From Arenimonas sp. (GTDB lineage: Bacteria > Pseudomonadota > Alphaproteobacteria > Rhizobiales > Rhizobiaceae): DNA of 64,000 nucleotides. The position numbers and the translations under genes were made by a program. The stretch is taken from NCBI GenBank assembly GCA_019459145.1, contig JAIBEK010000067.1, forward strand, positions 55,814 through 119,813, in the 5' to 3' direction. The first letter of the stretch is position 1. Each line of letters begins with the position of its first letter. Below, piece after piece: positions 31,877 to 41,377 of the stretch. The notes under the pieces are model-generated. The model was given only the letters and a program-made list of their open reading frames with translations, did not search any database and was not told the origin of the DNA.

Positions 31877-34621
31877 ATGCCAAACGCATTGGATGGCAAT
31901 CCGCAGGGGCAGAAGACCGCATTGGCGATGAGCACCATCGCCTTTACTGTCTGTTTCGCCGTGTGGACGATCTTCGCAATCATCGGCATTCAGATCCGCA
32001 AGGACCTGAATCTATCGGAAACCCAGTTCGGCCTGCTGGTCGGCACGCCGATTCTCACCGGCTCGCTGATCCGCGTCGTGCTCGGCATCTGGACGGACAG
32101 GTATGGCGGCCGGGTGGTCTTCGTCGCCACCATGCTCGCCGCTGCCGTTGCCACCTTCTTTCTGACCTACGCCACCACCTATCCGCAGATGCTGGTCGCG
32201 GCGCTCGGCGTCGGCATCGCCGGTGGCTCGTTCGCGGTCGGCGTGGCCTATGTGTCGCGCTGGTATCCGCCGGAAAAGCAGGGAACCGCGCTTGGCATCT
32301 TCGGTGCCGGCAATGTCGGCTCCGCAGTCACCAAGTTCCTGGCGCCGCTGGTGCTGGTCGCCTTCGGCTGGCATGCAGTTGCCCAGGTCTGGGCCGGCGC
32401 TCTTGTCGTCATGGCCGCCGTCTTCTGGTTCACCACCAAGGATGATCCGGTTCTGGTCGAGCGCCGCCGCACCGGCGAAAAGCCGAAGAGCACCTGGCTG
32501 GAACTCGAGCCGCTGAAGAATGTCCAGGTCTGGCGCTTCTCGCTCTATTATTTCTTCGTCTTCGGCGCCTTCGTCGCGCTGGCGCTGTGGCTGCCGCAAT
32601 ATCTGATCAAGGTCTATGGCGTGGACATTCGTGCCGCCGGCATGATCGCCGCCTTCTTCTCGGTCCCCGCCAGCCTGTTCCGTGCCTATGGCGGCCATCT
32701 CTCCGACGTCTACGGGGCGCGCCGCGTCATGTACTGGACCTTTCTGGTCTCGGTCGCCGCCACCTTCGTGCTCTCCTATCCGCCGACCGACTACGTCGTG
32801 CAGGGCGTCAACGGGCCGATCGCCTTCCATGCCGAAATGGGCCTGATCGGCTTCACCGTCACGGTCTTCATCCTCGGGTTCTTCATGGCGCTCGGCAAGG
32901 CTGCGGTGTTCAAGCACATCCCCGTCTACTATCCCGGCAATGTCGGTTCCGTCGGCGGCCTGGTCGGCATGATCGGTGGCCTCGGCGGCTTCATCCTGCC
33001 GATCGTCTTCGGCATGCTGCTCGACCTGACCGGTCTGTGGACCAGCTGTTTCATGCTGCTGTTCCTGATCGCGCTCGGCTCGCTCACCTGGATGCACTTC
33101 GCCGTCCGTCAGATGGAAAAGGAAACCGCGGGCGAGAAGCTCGCCGAGCTGCCGTCCTTCCCGGAAATGCAGGGCATGGGCAAGGGTGTGCCCAAGCCGG
33201 TCAAGGAAAGCGCTGCCGTGCTCACCGACTGGCGCCCGCAGGACCCGGTCTTTTGGGAGGAAAAGGGCCGCAAGATCGCTCGCCGCAATCTCTGGCTCTC
33301 GATCCCGGCGCTGCTTCTTTCCTTCGCCATCTGGCAGGTCTGGTCGGTCGTCGTCGCCAAGCTACCGCTGGTCGGTTTCACCTTTACCACCGACCAGTTG
33401 TTCTGGCTGGCCGCGCTGCCGGGCCTGTCGGGCGCGACATTGCGCATCTTCTATTCCTTCATGGTGCCGGTGTTCGGCGGGCGCCTGTGGACGACGCTTA
33501 CCACCTGGTCGCTGATCATCCCGGCGCTGGGTATCGGCTATGCCGTGCAGAATCCCGACACGCCCTATGCGATCCTGCTGCTGCTCGCGCTGCTGTGCGG
33601 CTTCGGCGGCGGCAATTTCGCCTCCTCCATGTCGAACATCTCCTTCTTCTTCCCGAAGGCGGAGAAGGGCAATGCGCTGGCTCTCAATGCCGGCCTCGGT
33701 AACCTCGGCGTCAGCGTCGTGCAGTTCGTCGTGCCGCTTGCCATCACTGCCGGCATCTTCGGCAGTCTTGGCGGTGACCCGGCCATGGTCGCCTCTCCGA
33801 CCGGCGAGGCGCCGCTCTGGTTGCAGAATGCCGGCTTCTTCTTCGTGCCCTTCATCATCCTTGCCGCGCTCGGCAACTGGTTCGGCATGAACGACATCGC
33901 CTCGGCCAAGGCTTCCTTCTCGGAGCAGGCGGTGATCTTCCAGCGCAAGCACAACTGGATCATGTGCTGGCTCTACACGGGCACCTTCGGCTCCTTCATC
34001 GGCTATTCCGCAGGCTTCCCGCTGTTGACCAAGACGCTATTCCCGGACGTCAACGTGCTGCAATTTGCCTTCCTCGGCCCGCTGGTCGGCGCACTGTCGC
34101 GCTCCGGCACCGGCTGGCTTGCCGACAAGTACGGTGGGGCGCGCGTCACTTTCTGGGCTTTCGTCCTGATGATGATCGGTGTTTCCGGCGTACTGTGGTT
34201 CATCGGCATCAAGGACCAGCCGAATGCCTTCTGGGGTTTCTTCGCCTCCTTCCTGATCCTGTTCTTCGCCACCGGCGTCGGCAATGCCTCCACCTTCCAG
34301 ATGATCCCGGCGATCATGGGCAAGGAAATGGGCCGGCTGATGCCGCAGGCAACCCCGGAACAACGCCGCCTGCAGGCCGAGAAGGAATCGGCCGCGATCA
34401 CCGGCTTCACCTCGGCGATCGCCGCCTTCGGCGCCTTCTTCATCCCCAAGGGTTACGGCACTTCGATCGCCATGACCGGCGGGCCGGAAGCGGCGCTCTG
34501 GGCCTTCCTGATCTTCTACGTCACCTGCCTGGTGATCACCTGGGCCGTCTACACCCGCAAGGGCGGACTGCTCCATGACGTCGAGCGAGGTCGGGGCAGC
34601 CCGGCCGCAGCAACTGCCTGA
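31877..34621 (+). CDS. narK: Fused nitrate/nitrite transporter NarK (NarK1-NarK2 double-length MFS)
   Basis: 914 aa, twice the normal MFS length: two complete 12-helix NarK domains. The first (about 1-420) contains IFGAGNVGSAVTKFLAPL and GNVGSVGGLVGMIGGLGGF; the second (about 480-914) contains NAGLGNLGVSVVQFVVPL and GVGNASTFQMIP. These Gly-rich nitrate-signature helices are typical of NarK. In Paracoccus the two halves act as a proton-linked nitrate importer and a nitrate/nitrite exchanger. The ATG at 31877 is preferred: AGGAG lies 7 bases upstream, whereas the ATG at 31871 abuts the ribosome site. It is the first gene of the nar operon, 17 bases before narG. Confidence 0.95.
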   Translation: MPNALDGNPQGQKTALAMSTIAFTVCFAVWTIFAIIGIQIRKDLNLSETQFGLLVGTPILTGSLIRVVLGIWTDRYGGRVVFVATMLAAAVATFFLTYATTYPQMLVAALGVGIAGGSFAVGVAYVSRWYPPEKQGTALGIFGAGNVGSAVTKFLAPLVLVAFGWHAVAQVWAGALVVMAAVFWFTTKDDPVLVERRRTGEKPKSTWLELEPLKNVQVWRFSLYYFFVFGAFVALALWLPQYLIKVYGVDIRAAGMIAAFFSVPASLFRAYGGHLSDVYGARRVMYWTFLVSVAATFVLSYPPTDYVVQGVNGPIAFHAEMGLIGFTVTVFILGFFMALGKAAVFKHIPVYYPGNVGSVGGLVGMIGGLGGFILPIVFGMLLDLTGLWTSCFMLLFLIALGSLTWMHFAVRQMEKETAGEKLAELPSFPEMQGMGKGVPKPVKESAAVLTDWRPQDPVFWEEKGRKIARRNLWLSIPALLLSFAIWQVWSVVVAKLPLVGFTFTTDQLFWLAALPGLSGATLRIFYSFMVPVFGGRLWTTLTTWSLIIPALGIGYAVQNPDTPYAILLLLALLCGFGGGNFASSMSNISFFFPKAEKGNALALNAGLGNLGVSVVQFVVPLAITAGIFGSLGGDPAMVASPTGEAPLWLQNAGFFFVPFIILAALGNWFGMNDIASAKASFSEQAVIFQRKHNWIMCWLYTGTFGSFIGYSAGFPLLTKTLFPDVNVLQFAFLGPLVGALSRSGTGWLADKYGGARVTFWAFVLMMIGVSGVLWFIGIKDQPNAFWGFFASFLILFFATGVGNASTFQMIPAIMGKEMGRLMPQATPEQRRLQAEKESAAITGFTSAIAAFGAFFIPKGYGTSIAMTGGPEAALWAFLIFYVTCLVITWAVYTRKGGLLHDVERGRGSPAAATA

Positions 34622-34638
34622 ATTCGGAGGACAACATC

Positions 34639-37600
34639 ATGAGCCATCTCCTCGATCGCCTGAACTTTCTGGCGCGCAAGAATGCCGATACCTTCTCGGA
34701 CGGCCACGGCGTCACCACGACCGAGAGCCGGGACTGGGAAGACGCCTATCGCAAGCGTTGGCAGCACGACAAGATCGTGCGCTCGACGCACGGCGTGAAC
34801 TGCACCGGTTCCTGCTCGTGGAAGATCTACGTCAAGGGCGGGATCGTCACCTGGGAAACCCAGCAGACGGACTATCCCCGCACCCGGCCGGACCTTCCCA
34901 ACCACGAGCCGCGTGGCTGCGCGCGTGGCGCGAGCTACAGCTGGTACATGTATTCGGCTAACCGGGTGAAATATCCGTTGATCCGTTCGCGGCTGCTCAA
35001 GCTGTGGCGCAAGGAACGGACCACAAAGACGCCGGTCGGCGCCTGGGCGGCGATCCAGGAGAACCCGGAAAAGCGCGCCGACTACATGAAGATGCGCGGT
35101 CTCGGCGGCTTCGTTCGCGCCACCTGGAATGAGGTCAACGAGATCATCGCCGCGGCGAACGCCTACACGGTCAAAACCTATGGTCCGGACCGCGTGGTGG
35201 GCTTCTCGCCGATCCCCGCCATGTCAATGGTCTCCTACGCCGCTGGTTCGCGTTATCTTTCGCTGCTCGGCGGAACCTGTCTCTCTTTCTACGACTGGTA
35301 TTGCGACTTGCCGCCGGCATCGCCGCAAACCTGGGGCGAGCAGACGGACGTTCCGGAATCCGCCGACTGGTATAATTCCGGCTTCCTCATCCTGTGGGGT
35401 TCCAACGTGCCCCAGACGCGCACGCCCGATGCCCATTTCTATACGGAGGCGCGATACAAGGGTGCCAAGTCGGTGGTGATTTCGCCCGACTATTCGGAAG
35501 CGGCGAAATTCTCCGATCTCTGGCTGCATCCGAAGCAGGGCACCGACGCGGCACTGGCCATGGCGATAGGTCACGTGATCCTGCGCGAATTCCATCTCGA
35601 TCGGCAGGCCGAATACTTCGAGGACTACTGTCGGCGCTATACCGACATGCCGATGCTGGTCAAATTGGTCGGCAAGGACGGCCACTTCATCGCCGATCGC
35701 TTCGTGCGGGCCTCTGACTTCACCGGCGGGCTCGACGAGACGAACAATCCGGAATGGAAGACGGTCGCCGTCGATTCCAGGACGAAGCAGTTCGTCTCTC
35801 CGGGTGGTTCGATCGGCTATCGCTGGGGCGAGCAGGGCAAGTGGAACCTCGAGGCCAAGGACGGCAAGGGCGCCGAAGTCGATCTCGCCATGAGCTTCAT
35901 CCTTGACGGCGAGCACGACACGATCGCCAATGTCGGCTTCCCCTATTTCGGCAATCGCGAGCACGACTACTTTGAAGGCACGGATCATGCCAGCGTTCTG
36001 GTGCGCAAGGTGCCGGCCCGCAAGGTCAAGCTGGCCGACGGCGAGGCTCTTGTCGCCACCGTGTTCGATCTGTTCGTCGCCAATTACGGCCTCGATCGCG
36101 GGCTCGACGATCCGAATTCGGCCAAGTCCTACCAGGAAAACCTGCCCTACACGCCGGCCTGGGCCGAGAAGATCACCGGCGTTCCGCGCGACCAGATCAT
36201 CGCGGTCGCCCGTGAATTCGCCAGCAATGCCGAAAAGACCAAGGGCCGCTCCATGGTCATCCTCGGTGCCGGTCTGAACCACTGGTACCACATGGACATG
36301 AATTATCGCGGCATCATCAACATGCTGGTGATGTGCGGTTGCGTCGGTCAGTCCGGTGGTGGGTGGAGCCATTATGTAGGCCAGGAGAAGCTGAGGCCCC
36401 AGACCGGCTGGACGGCGCTCGCCTTCGCGCTCGACTGGAACCGGCCGCCGCGTCACATGAACGGCACCTCGTTCTTCTATGCCCACACCGACCAGTGGCG
36501 CTACGAGACGCTGAAGGTGGACGAGATCCTTTCGCCGACCGCGCCGGAAGGACCGTGGGACGCGACGCTGATCGACTACAACATCCGCGCCGAGCGCATG
36601 GGCTGGCTGCCGTCGGCGCCGCAGCTGAAGACCAATCCGCTCCAGGTTTCCAAGGATGCGGCAGCGGCCGGCAAGGACGCCAAGGACTATGTCGCCGAGC
36701 AGTTGAAGGCCGGCACGCTGTCGATGTCCTGCGAGGACCCCGACGACAAGGCCAACTGGCCGCGCAACCTGTTCGTCTGGCGCTCCAACCTGCTCGGATC
36801 GTCGGGCAAGGGGCATGAGTATTTCCTCAAGCACCTGCTCGGCACCAAGCACGGCTTGCTCGGCAAGGATCTCGGCGAGGAAGGTCGCCAGACCACCAGG
36901 GAAGCCGTCTGGCACGACGAGGCGCCGGAAGGAAAGCTCGACCTCCTGGTCACGCTCGACTTCCGCATGTCGACCACCTGCGTCTATTCCGACATCGTGC
37001 TTCCGACGGCCACCTGGTACGAGAAGAACGATCTCAACACGTCCGACATGCATCCCTTCATCCATCCGCTGTCGAGTGCGGCGGATCCGGCCTGGGATGC
37101 GCGCAGCGACTGGGAGATCTTCAAGGGCATTGCCCGCAAGTTCTCCGAGGTTGCGCCGGAAGTCCTCGGCGTGGAGAAGGACGTCGTCCTCGTGCCCACG
37201 CTGCACGATACGGCCGGAGAACTTGCCCAGCCCTTCGACGTCAAGGACTGGAAGAAGGGCGAGATCGAGCCGATCCCGGGCAGGACCATGCCGACGGTCG
37301 CGGTGGTCGAGCGCGACTATCCGAACCTCTACAAGAAGTTCACGTCGGTCGGCACCCTGCTGGAGAAACTCGGCAATGGCGGCAAGGGCATTACCTGGAA
37401 CACCGACCATGAAGTGGACCTGCTTGGCCGCCTGAACGGCGTGGTGCAGGAGGAGGGCGTCACCAAGGGGCGTCCGAAGATCGACAGCGACATCGACGCG
37501 ACCGAGGTCATTCTTTCGCTTGCGCCGGAAACCAATGGCGAGGTTGCGGTAAAGGCGTGGGAGGCGCTGTCGAAGTTCACCGGTCGCGATCATACCCATC

Positions 37601-38397
37601 TCGCCATTCCCAAAGAGGACGAAAAGATCCGCTTCCGCGACGTGGTCGCCCAGCCGCGCAAGATCATCTCCTCGCCGACCTGGTCGGGCTTGGAATCGGA
37701 GAAGGTCTGCTACAATGCCGGCTATACCAACGTCCACGAACTGATCCCGTGGCGCACGCTGACCGGCCGCCAGCAGCTCTATCAGGATCACCTGTGGATG
37801 CGTGCCTTCGGCGAAGGCTTCTGCGTCTACCGGCCGCCGATCGACACCAAGACCGTCAATCCGGCGATCGAGGCGAAGTCGGACGGCAAGCCGCACCTGG
37901 TGCTCAATTTCATCACGCCGCACCAGAAGTGGGGCATCCACTCCACCTATAGCGACAACCTGATGATGCTGACGCTCAATCGCGGCGGTCCGGTGGTGTG
38001 GATTTCCGAGCCCGACGCCAAGCGGGCCGGGATTGCCGACAATGACTGGGTCGAGGTCTACAACGCCAACGGCGCCATCGTCGCCCGTGCGGTGGTGTCG
38101 CAGCGCATGAAGGACGGCACGATCTTCATGTATCACGCGCAGGAAAAGATCGTGAATACACCCGGTTCGCCGATCACCGGCCAGCGCGGCGGCATCCACA
38201 ACTCGGTCACGCGCGTCATCACCAAACCCACTCACATGATCGGCGGCTACGCCCATCAGGCCTACGGCTTCAACTACTACGGCACGGTCGGCGCCAACCG
38301 CGACGAATTCGTCGTGGTCCGCAAACTCGATACGGTGGACTGGCTGGAAGGGCCGCACACCGAAAGCGTCGCATACAACAAGGAGGCGGCAGAATGA
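34639..38397 (+). CDS. narG: Respiratory nitrate reductase alpha subunit NarG
   Basis: 1252 aa, very close to E. coli NarG in length and sequence. It binds Mo-bis-MGD and an FS0 4Fe-4S cluster: H51, C55 and C59 in HGVNCTGSC, with C94 in PRGCARG. The molybdenum-ligand aspartate is D223 in YDWYCDLPPASPQTWGEQ. It reduces nitrate to nitrite on the cytoplasmic face of the membrane. No twin-arginine signal is present, as expected for NarG. The stop overlaps narH by four bases (ATGA). Confidence 0.98.
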   Translation: MSHLLDRLNFLARKNADTFSDGHGVTTTESRDWEDAYRKRWQHDKIVRSTHGVNCTGSCSWKIYVKGGIVTWETQQTDYPRTRPDLPNHEPRGCARGASYSWYMYSANRVKYPLIRSRLLKLWRKERTTKTPVGAWAAIQENPEKRADYMKMRGLGGFVRATWNEVNEIIAAANAYTVKTYGPDRVVGFSPIPAMSMVSYAAGSRYLSLLGGTCLSFYDWYCDLPPASPQTWGEQTDVPESADWYNSGFLILWGSNVPQTRTPDAHFYTEARYKGAKSVVISPDYSEAAKFSDLWLHPKQGTDAALAMAIGHVILREFHLDRQAEYFEDYCRRYTDMPMLVKLVGKDGHFIADRFVRASDFTGGLDETNNPEWKTVAVDSRTKQFVSPGGSIGYRWGEQGKWNLEAKDGKGAEVDLAMSFILDGEHDTIANVGFPYFGNREHDYFEGTDHASVLVRKVPARKVKLADGEALVATVFDLFVANYGLDRGLDDPNSAKSYQENLPYTPAWAEKITGVPRDQIIAVAREFASNAEKTKGRSMVILGAGLNHWYHMDMNYRGIINMLVMCGCVGQSGGGWSHYVGQEKLRPQTGWTALAFALDWNRPPRHMNGTSFFYAHTDQWRYETLKVDEILSPTAPEGPWDATLIDYNIRAERMGWLPSAPQLKTNPLQVSKDAAAAGKDAKDYVAEQLKAGTLSMSCEDPDDKANWPRNLFVWRSNLLGSSGKGHEYFLKHLLGTKHGLLGKDLGEEGRQTTREAVWHDEAPEGKLDLLVTLDFRMSTTCVYSDIVLPTATWYEKNDLNTSDMHPFIHPLSSAADPAWDARSDWEIFKGIARKFSEVAPEVLGVEKDVVLVPTLHDTAGELAQPFDVKDWKKGEIEPIPGRTMPTVAVVERDYPNLYKKFTSVGTLLEKLGNGGKGITWNTDHEVDLLGRLNGVVQEEGVTKGRPKIDSDIDATEVILSLAPETNGEVAVKAWEALSKFTGRDHTHLAIPKEDEKIRFRDVVAQPRKIISSPTWSGLESEKVCYNAGYTNVHELIPWRTLTGRQQLYQDHLWMRAFGEGFCVYRPPIDTKTVNPAIEAKSDGKPHLVLNFITPHQKWGIHSTYSDNLMMLTLNRGGPVVWISEPDAKRAGIADNDWVEVYNANGAIVARAVVSQRMKDGTIFMYHAQEKIVNTPGSPITGQRGGIHNSVTRVITKPTHMIGGYAHQAYGFNYYGTVGANRDEFVVVRKLDTVDWLEGPHTESVAYNKEAAE

Positions 38398-39932
38398 AAA
38401 TCCGCGCGCAAATTGGCATGGTCCTCAACCTCGACAAGTGCATCGGGTGTCATACCTGCTCGGTCACCTGCAAGAACGTCTGGACCAATCGGGAAGGCGT
38501 CGAATACGCCTGGTTCAACAATGTCGAGACCAAGCCGGGCATCGGTTTCCCCAAGGAATGGGAAAACCAGAAGAAGTGGAACGGCGGCTGGGTCCGGAAG
38601 TCGAACGGCAAGATCGAGCCGAAGATGGGTGCCAAGTGGCGCATCCTCGCCAAGATCTTCGCCAATCCCGACCTGCCGGAGATCGACGACTATTACGAGC
38701 CCTTCGACTTCGACTACGGCCACTTGCAGACGGCCGGCGAAAGCCGCGCCATGCCGACCGCACGGCCCCGCTCGATGATCACCGGCGAGCGGATGGAAAA
38801 GATCGAATGGGGTCCGAACTGGGAGGAAATCCTCGGCGGCGAGTTCGAGAAGCGCTCGAAGGACTATAATTTCGAGGGCGTGCAGAAGGAGATCTACGGC
38901 CAGTTCGAGAATACCTTCATGATGTACCTGCCGAGGCTGTGCGAGCACTGCCTCAACCCGACCTGTGCCGCGGCCTGTCCGTCTGGCGCGATCTACAAGC
39001 GCGAGGATGACGGCATCGTCCTGATCGACCAGGAAAAATGCCGCGGCTGGCGCATGTGCGTCTCGGGCTGTCCCTACAAGAAGATCTACTACAACTGGAA
39101 TTCGGGTAAATCCGAGAAGTGCATCTTCTGCTATCCGCGCATCGAGGCTGGCCATCCGACGGTCTGTTCGGAAACCTGCGTCGGCCGCATCCGCTATCTC
39201 GGCGTCATCCTCTATGATGCCGACCGGATCTCGGAGGCCGCATCGACCGCCAACGAGCAGGATCTCTACGAGGAACAGTTGAAGATCTTCCTCGATCCGA
39301 ATGATCCTGCTGTCATCGAACAGGCCCGCAAGGACGGTGTGCCGGAGGCCTGGCTTGAGGCCGCCAAGCGTTCGCCGGTCTACAAGATGGCGATGGACTG
39401 GAAGATCGCCTTCCCTCTGCACCCGGAATACCGCACGCTGCCGATGGTCTGGTACATTCCGCCGCTGTCGCCGCTGCAGTCGGCGGCCCAGTCGGGCAAG
39501 CTCGGCATGGACGGGCCGCTGCCGGATGTGCGCTCGCTGCGTATCCCGATCCGCTATCTCGCCAACCTCTTGACGGCCGGCAAGGAGGCCCCCGTGGTCT
39601 CGGCGCTGGAGCGCATGCTCGCCATGCGCGCCTATATGCGTTCGAAGACGATCGACGGCGTCATCGACACCTCGATCGCCGCCAAGGTCGGCATGAGTGC
39701 CGAGATGATCGAGGAGATGTACCACATCATGGCGATCGCCAATTACGAGGACCGTTTCGTCATCCCGACGACGCACCGCGAAGTCACCGAGGACGCCTAT
39801 GACGTCCGTGGTTCCTGCGGCTTCTCCTTCGGCAATGGCTGCTCCGGCGGCACGTCGGACAGCGACCTCTTCGGCGCCAAGCGTCGCAAGGTGGTTCAGA
39901 CCCCCACCGACCTGTTCAAGGAGCGCGTATGA
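38394..39932 (+). CDS. narH: Respiratory nitrate reductase beta subunit NarH
   Basis: 512-aa iron-sulfur subunit that wires NarI haem to NarG. Four cysteine clusters are seen: CIGCHTCSVTC (C16, C19, C22, C26), CEHCLNPTCAAACPSG, CRGWRMCVSGC and CIFCYPRIEAGHPTVC; the W in CRGWRMC marks the 3Fe-4S site. Length matches E. coli NarH. Coupled by ATGA overlaps to both narG and narJ. Confidence 0.98.
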   Translation: MKIRAQIGMVLNLDKCIGCHTCSVTCKNVWTNREGVEYAWFNNVETKPGIGFPKEWENQKKWNGGWVRKSNGKIEPKMGAKWRILAKIFANPDLPEIDDYYEPFDFDYGHLQTAGESRAMPTARPRSMITGERMEKIEWGPNWEEILGGEFEKRSKDYNFEGVQKEIYGQFENTFMMYLPRLCEHCLNPTCAAACPSGAIYKREDDGIVLIDQEKCRGWRMCVSGCPYKKIYYNWNSGKSEKCIFCYPRIEAGHPTVCSETCVGRIRYLGVILYDADRISEAASTANEQDLYEEQLKIFLDPNDPAVIEQARKDGVPEAWLEAAKRSPVYKMAMDWKIAFPLHPEYRTLPMVWYIPPLSPLQSAAQSGKLGMDGPLPDVRSLRIPIRYLANLLTAGKEAPVVSALERMLAMRAYMRSKTIDGVIDTSIAAKVGMSAEMIEEMYHIMAIANYEDRFVIPTTHREVTEDAYDVRGSCGFSFGNGCSGGTSDSDLFGAKRRKVVQTPTDLFKERV

Positions 39933-40645
39933 TGCACAAGGCACTGAAGGCAATATCGCTGTTGCTCAGCTATCCGACCGAGGAACTCATCAAGGGGGCG
40001 CCGGAACTCAAGACGGCGCTCGAGGCCGACGACACGGTGTCCCGCGAGGTCAGGCTGCTGCTCGACCGCCTGATCGACGATCTCGCCGGACAGGATCTCT
40101 ACGAGGCGCAGGAGCGCTACGTCTATCTGTTCGACCGCAGCCGGTCGCTCTCGCTGAACCTGTTCGAGCATGTCCATGGCGAGAGCCGCGACCGCGGGCA
40201 GGCCATGGTCGACCTGAAGACTATGTACGAGGATCAGGGTTTTGAAATCGACGCCAAGGAACTGCCGGACTATCTGCCGCTGTTCCTCGAGTTTCTTGCC
40301 ACCCCGACGACGGAAGAGGTCGACGACCTGCTCGCCCAGACCGGCCATATCACGGCGGCGATCGGCGAGCGGCTGCGGAAGCGGGATTCAGTCTATTCCA
40401 ACGCCTTTGCGGCGCTCGGCCTCGTGTCGAAGAGCAAGCCGGACCAGAAGCTGCTGAAAGAGTTGCTGGACGGCGCCGAGGACGATCCGAACGATCTCGA
40501 AGCGATGGACCGCATCTGGGAGGACGAGGTCGTCACCTTCGGCGGCAATGCGGGTGACAACAGTTGCGGCCCCGACCGGCTGCGCACACAGATGAGGGCG
40601 GCGGCGCGCAAGCCGAGCGATCCCTCGAACACCATACCGGTTTAG
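39929..40645 (+). CDS. narJ: Nitrate reductase molybdenum cofactor assembly chaperone NarJ
   Basis: 238-aa TorD/DmsD-family helical chaperone that holds apo-NarGH for cofactor insertion and membrane attachment. Visible family segments are ISLLLSYPTEELI, ERYVYLFDRSRSLSLNLFEHVHGESRDRG (in two parts) and LPDYLPLFLEFLA. Two adjacent ATGs (39929 and 39932) are possible; the first overlaps the narH stop. NarI follows 11 bases downstream. Confidence 0.95.
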   Translation: MMHKALKAISLLLSYPTEELIKGAPELKTALEADDTVSREVRLLLDRLIDDLAGQDLYEAQERYVYLFDRSRSLSLNLFEHVHGESRDRGQAMVDLKTMYEDQGFEIDAKELPDYLPLFLEFLATPTTEEVDDLLAQTGHITAAIGERLRKRDSVYSNAFAALGLVSKSKPDQKLLKELLDGAEDDPNDLEAMDRIWEDEVVTFGGNAGDNSCGPDRLRTQMRAAARKPSDPSNTIPV

Positions 40646-40656
40646 GAGGGCAGGAC

Positions 40657-41373
40657 ATGTCCGGTTTTCTCAATTCACTCTTGTTCGGCATCTACCCGTA
40701 CATCGCGCTCGTGGTGCTGATCCTCGGCTCGATCATCCGCTATGACCGTGAGCCCTATACCTGGCGCTCGGGATCGAGCCAGCTTCTGCGTCGCAAGCAG
40801 TTGATCTGGGGCTCGGTGCTCTTTCATCTCGGCGTGCTGTTCATCTTCGCCGGCCATTTGGTCGGCCTGCTGACGCCGATCGTGATCTTCGACACGCTCG
40901 GCATCAGCCACAGCGCCAAGCAAACGCTGGCGGTGGTCGCCGGCGGCATTGCCGGCGTGATGGCGATCATCGGCGCGACACTTCTCGTCCATCGCCGGCT
41001 GTTCGACCCGCGCGTGCGCGCCTCGTCGAGTACCACTGATACGCTGATCATCATCCTCTTGTGGGTCCAGCTCTTCCTCGGGCTCTCGACCATCCCGACC
41101 TCGCTTGCCCATCTCGACGGGCATGAAATGGTGAAGTTCATGAACTGGGCGCAGGGCATCTTCACCTTCAACCCGGAGGCCGCCTCCTACGTCGCCGACG
41201 CAGCCTTGGTGTTCAAGCTGCATCTCTTCCTCGGACTGACGATCCTGCTGCTCTTCCCGTTCACCCGGTTGGTGCACATGCTGAGCGCGCCGGTGCGCTA
41301 TCTCTGGCGCCCCGGCTACCAGGTCGTGCGCCAGCGCAACGGCAGTTCCGTCAACCGCGCGCCGGCGGAGTAA
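40657..41373 (+). CDS. narI: Respiratory nitrate reductase gamma subunit NarI (cytochrome b)
   Basis: 238-aa membrane cytochrome b with five hydrophobic helices. Haem-ligand histidines are expected in LFHLGVLFIFAGHLVG (about residues 54-70) and in FKLHLFLGLTILLLFPFTRLVH (about 184-205, seen in two parts). It oxidises quinol at the periplasmic side and passes electrons to NarH. The ATG at 40657 (MSGFLNSLLFGIYPYIAL) follows GGAGGG; the frame from 40564 overlaps narJ and is rejected. Confidence 0.96.
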   Translation: MSGFLNSLLFGIYPYIALVVLILGSIIRYDREPYTWRSGSSQLLRRKQLIWGSVLFHLGVLFIFAGHLVGLLTPIVIFDTLGISHSAKQTLAVVAGGIAGVMAIIGATLLVHRRLFDPRVRASSSTTDTLIIILLWVQLFLGLSTIPTSLAHLDGHEMVKFMNWAQGIFTFNPEAASYVADAALVFKLHLFLGLTILLLFPFTRLVHMLSAPVRYLWRPGYQVVRQRNGSSVNRAPAE

Positions 41374-41377
41374 GCCC

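Noticed and set aside
35224..38358. 1044-codon open frame on the minus strand opposite narG
   Set aside because: It mirrors narG codons in a GC-rich genome; the protein is charged, repetitive in composition and has no family features, while narG is unmistakable.
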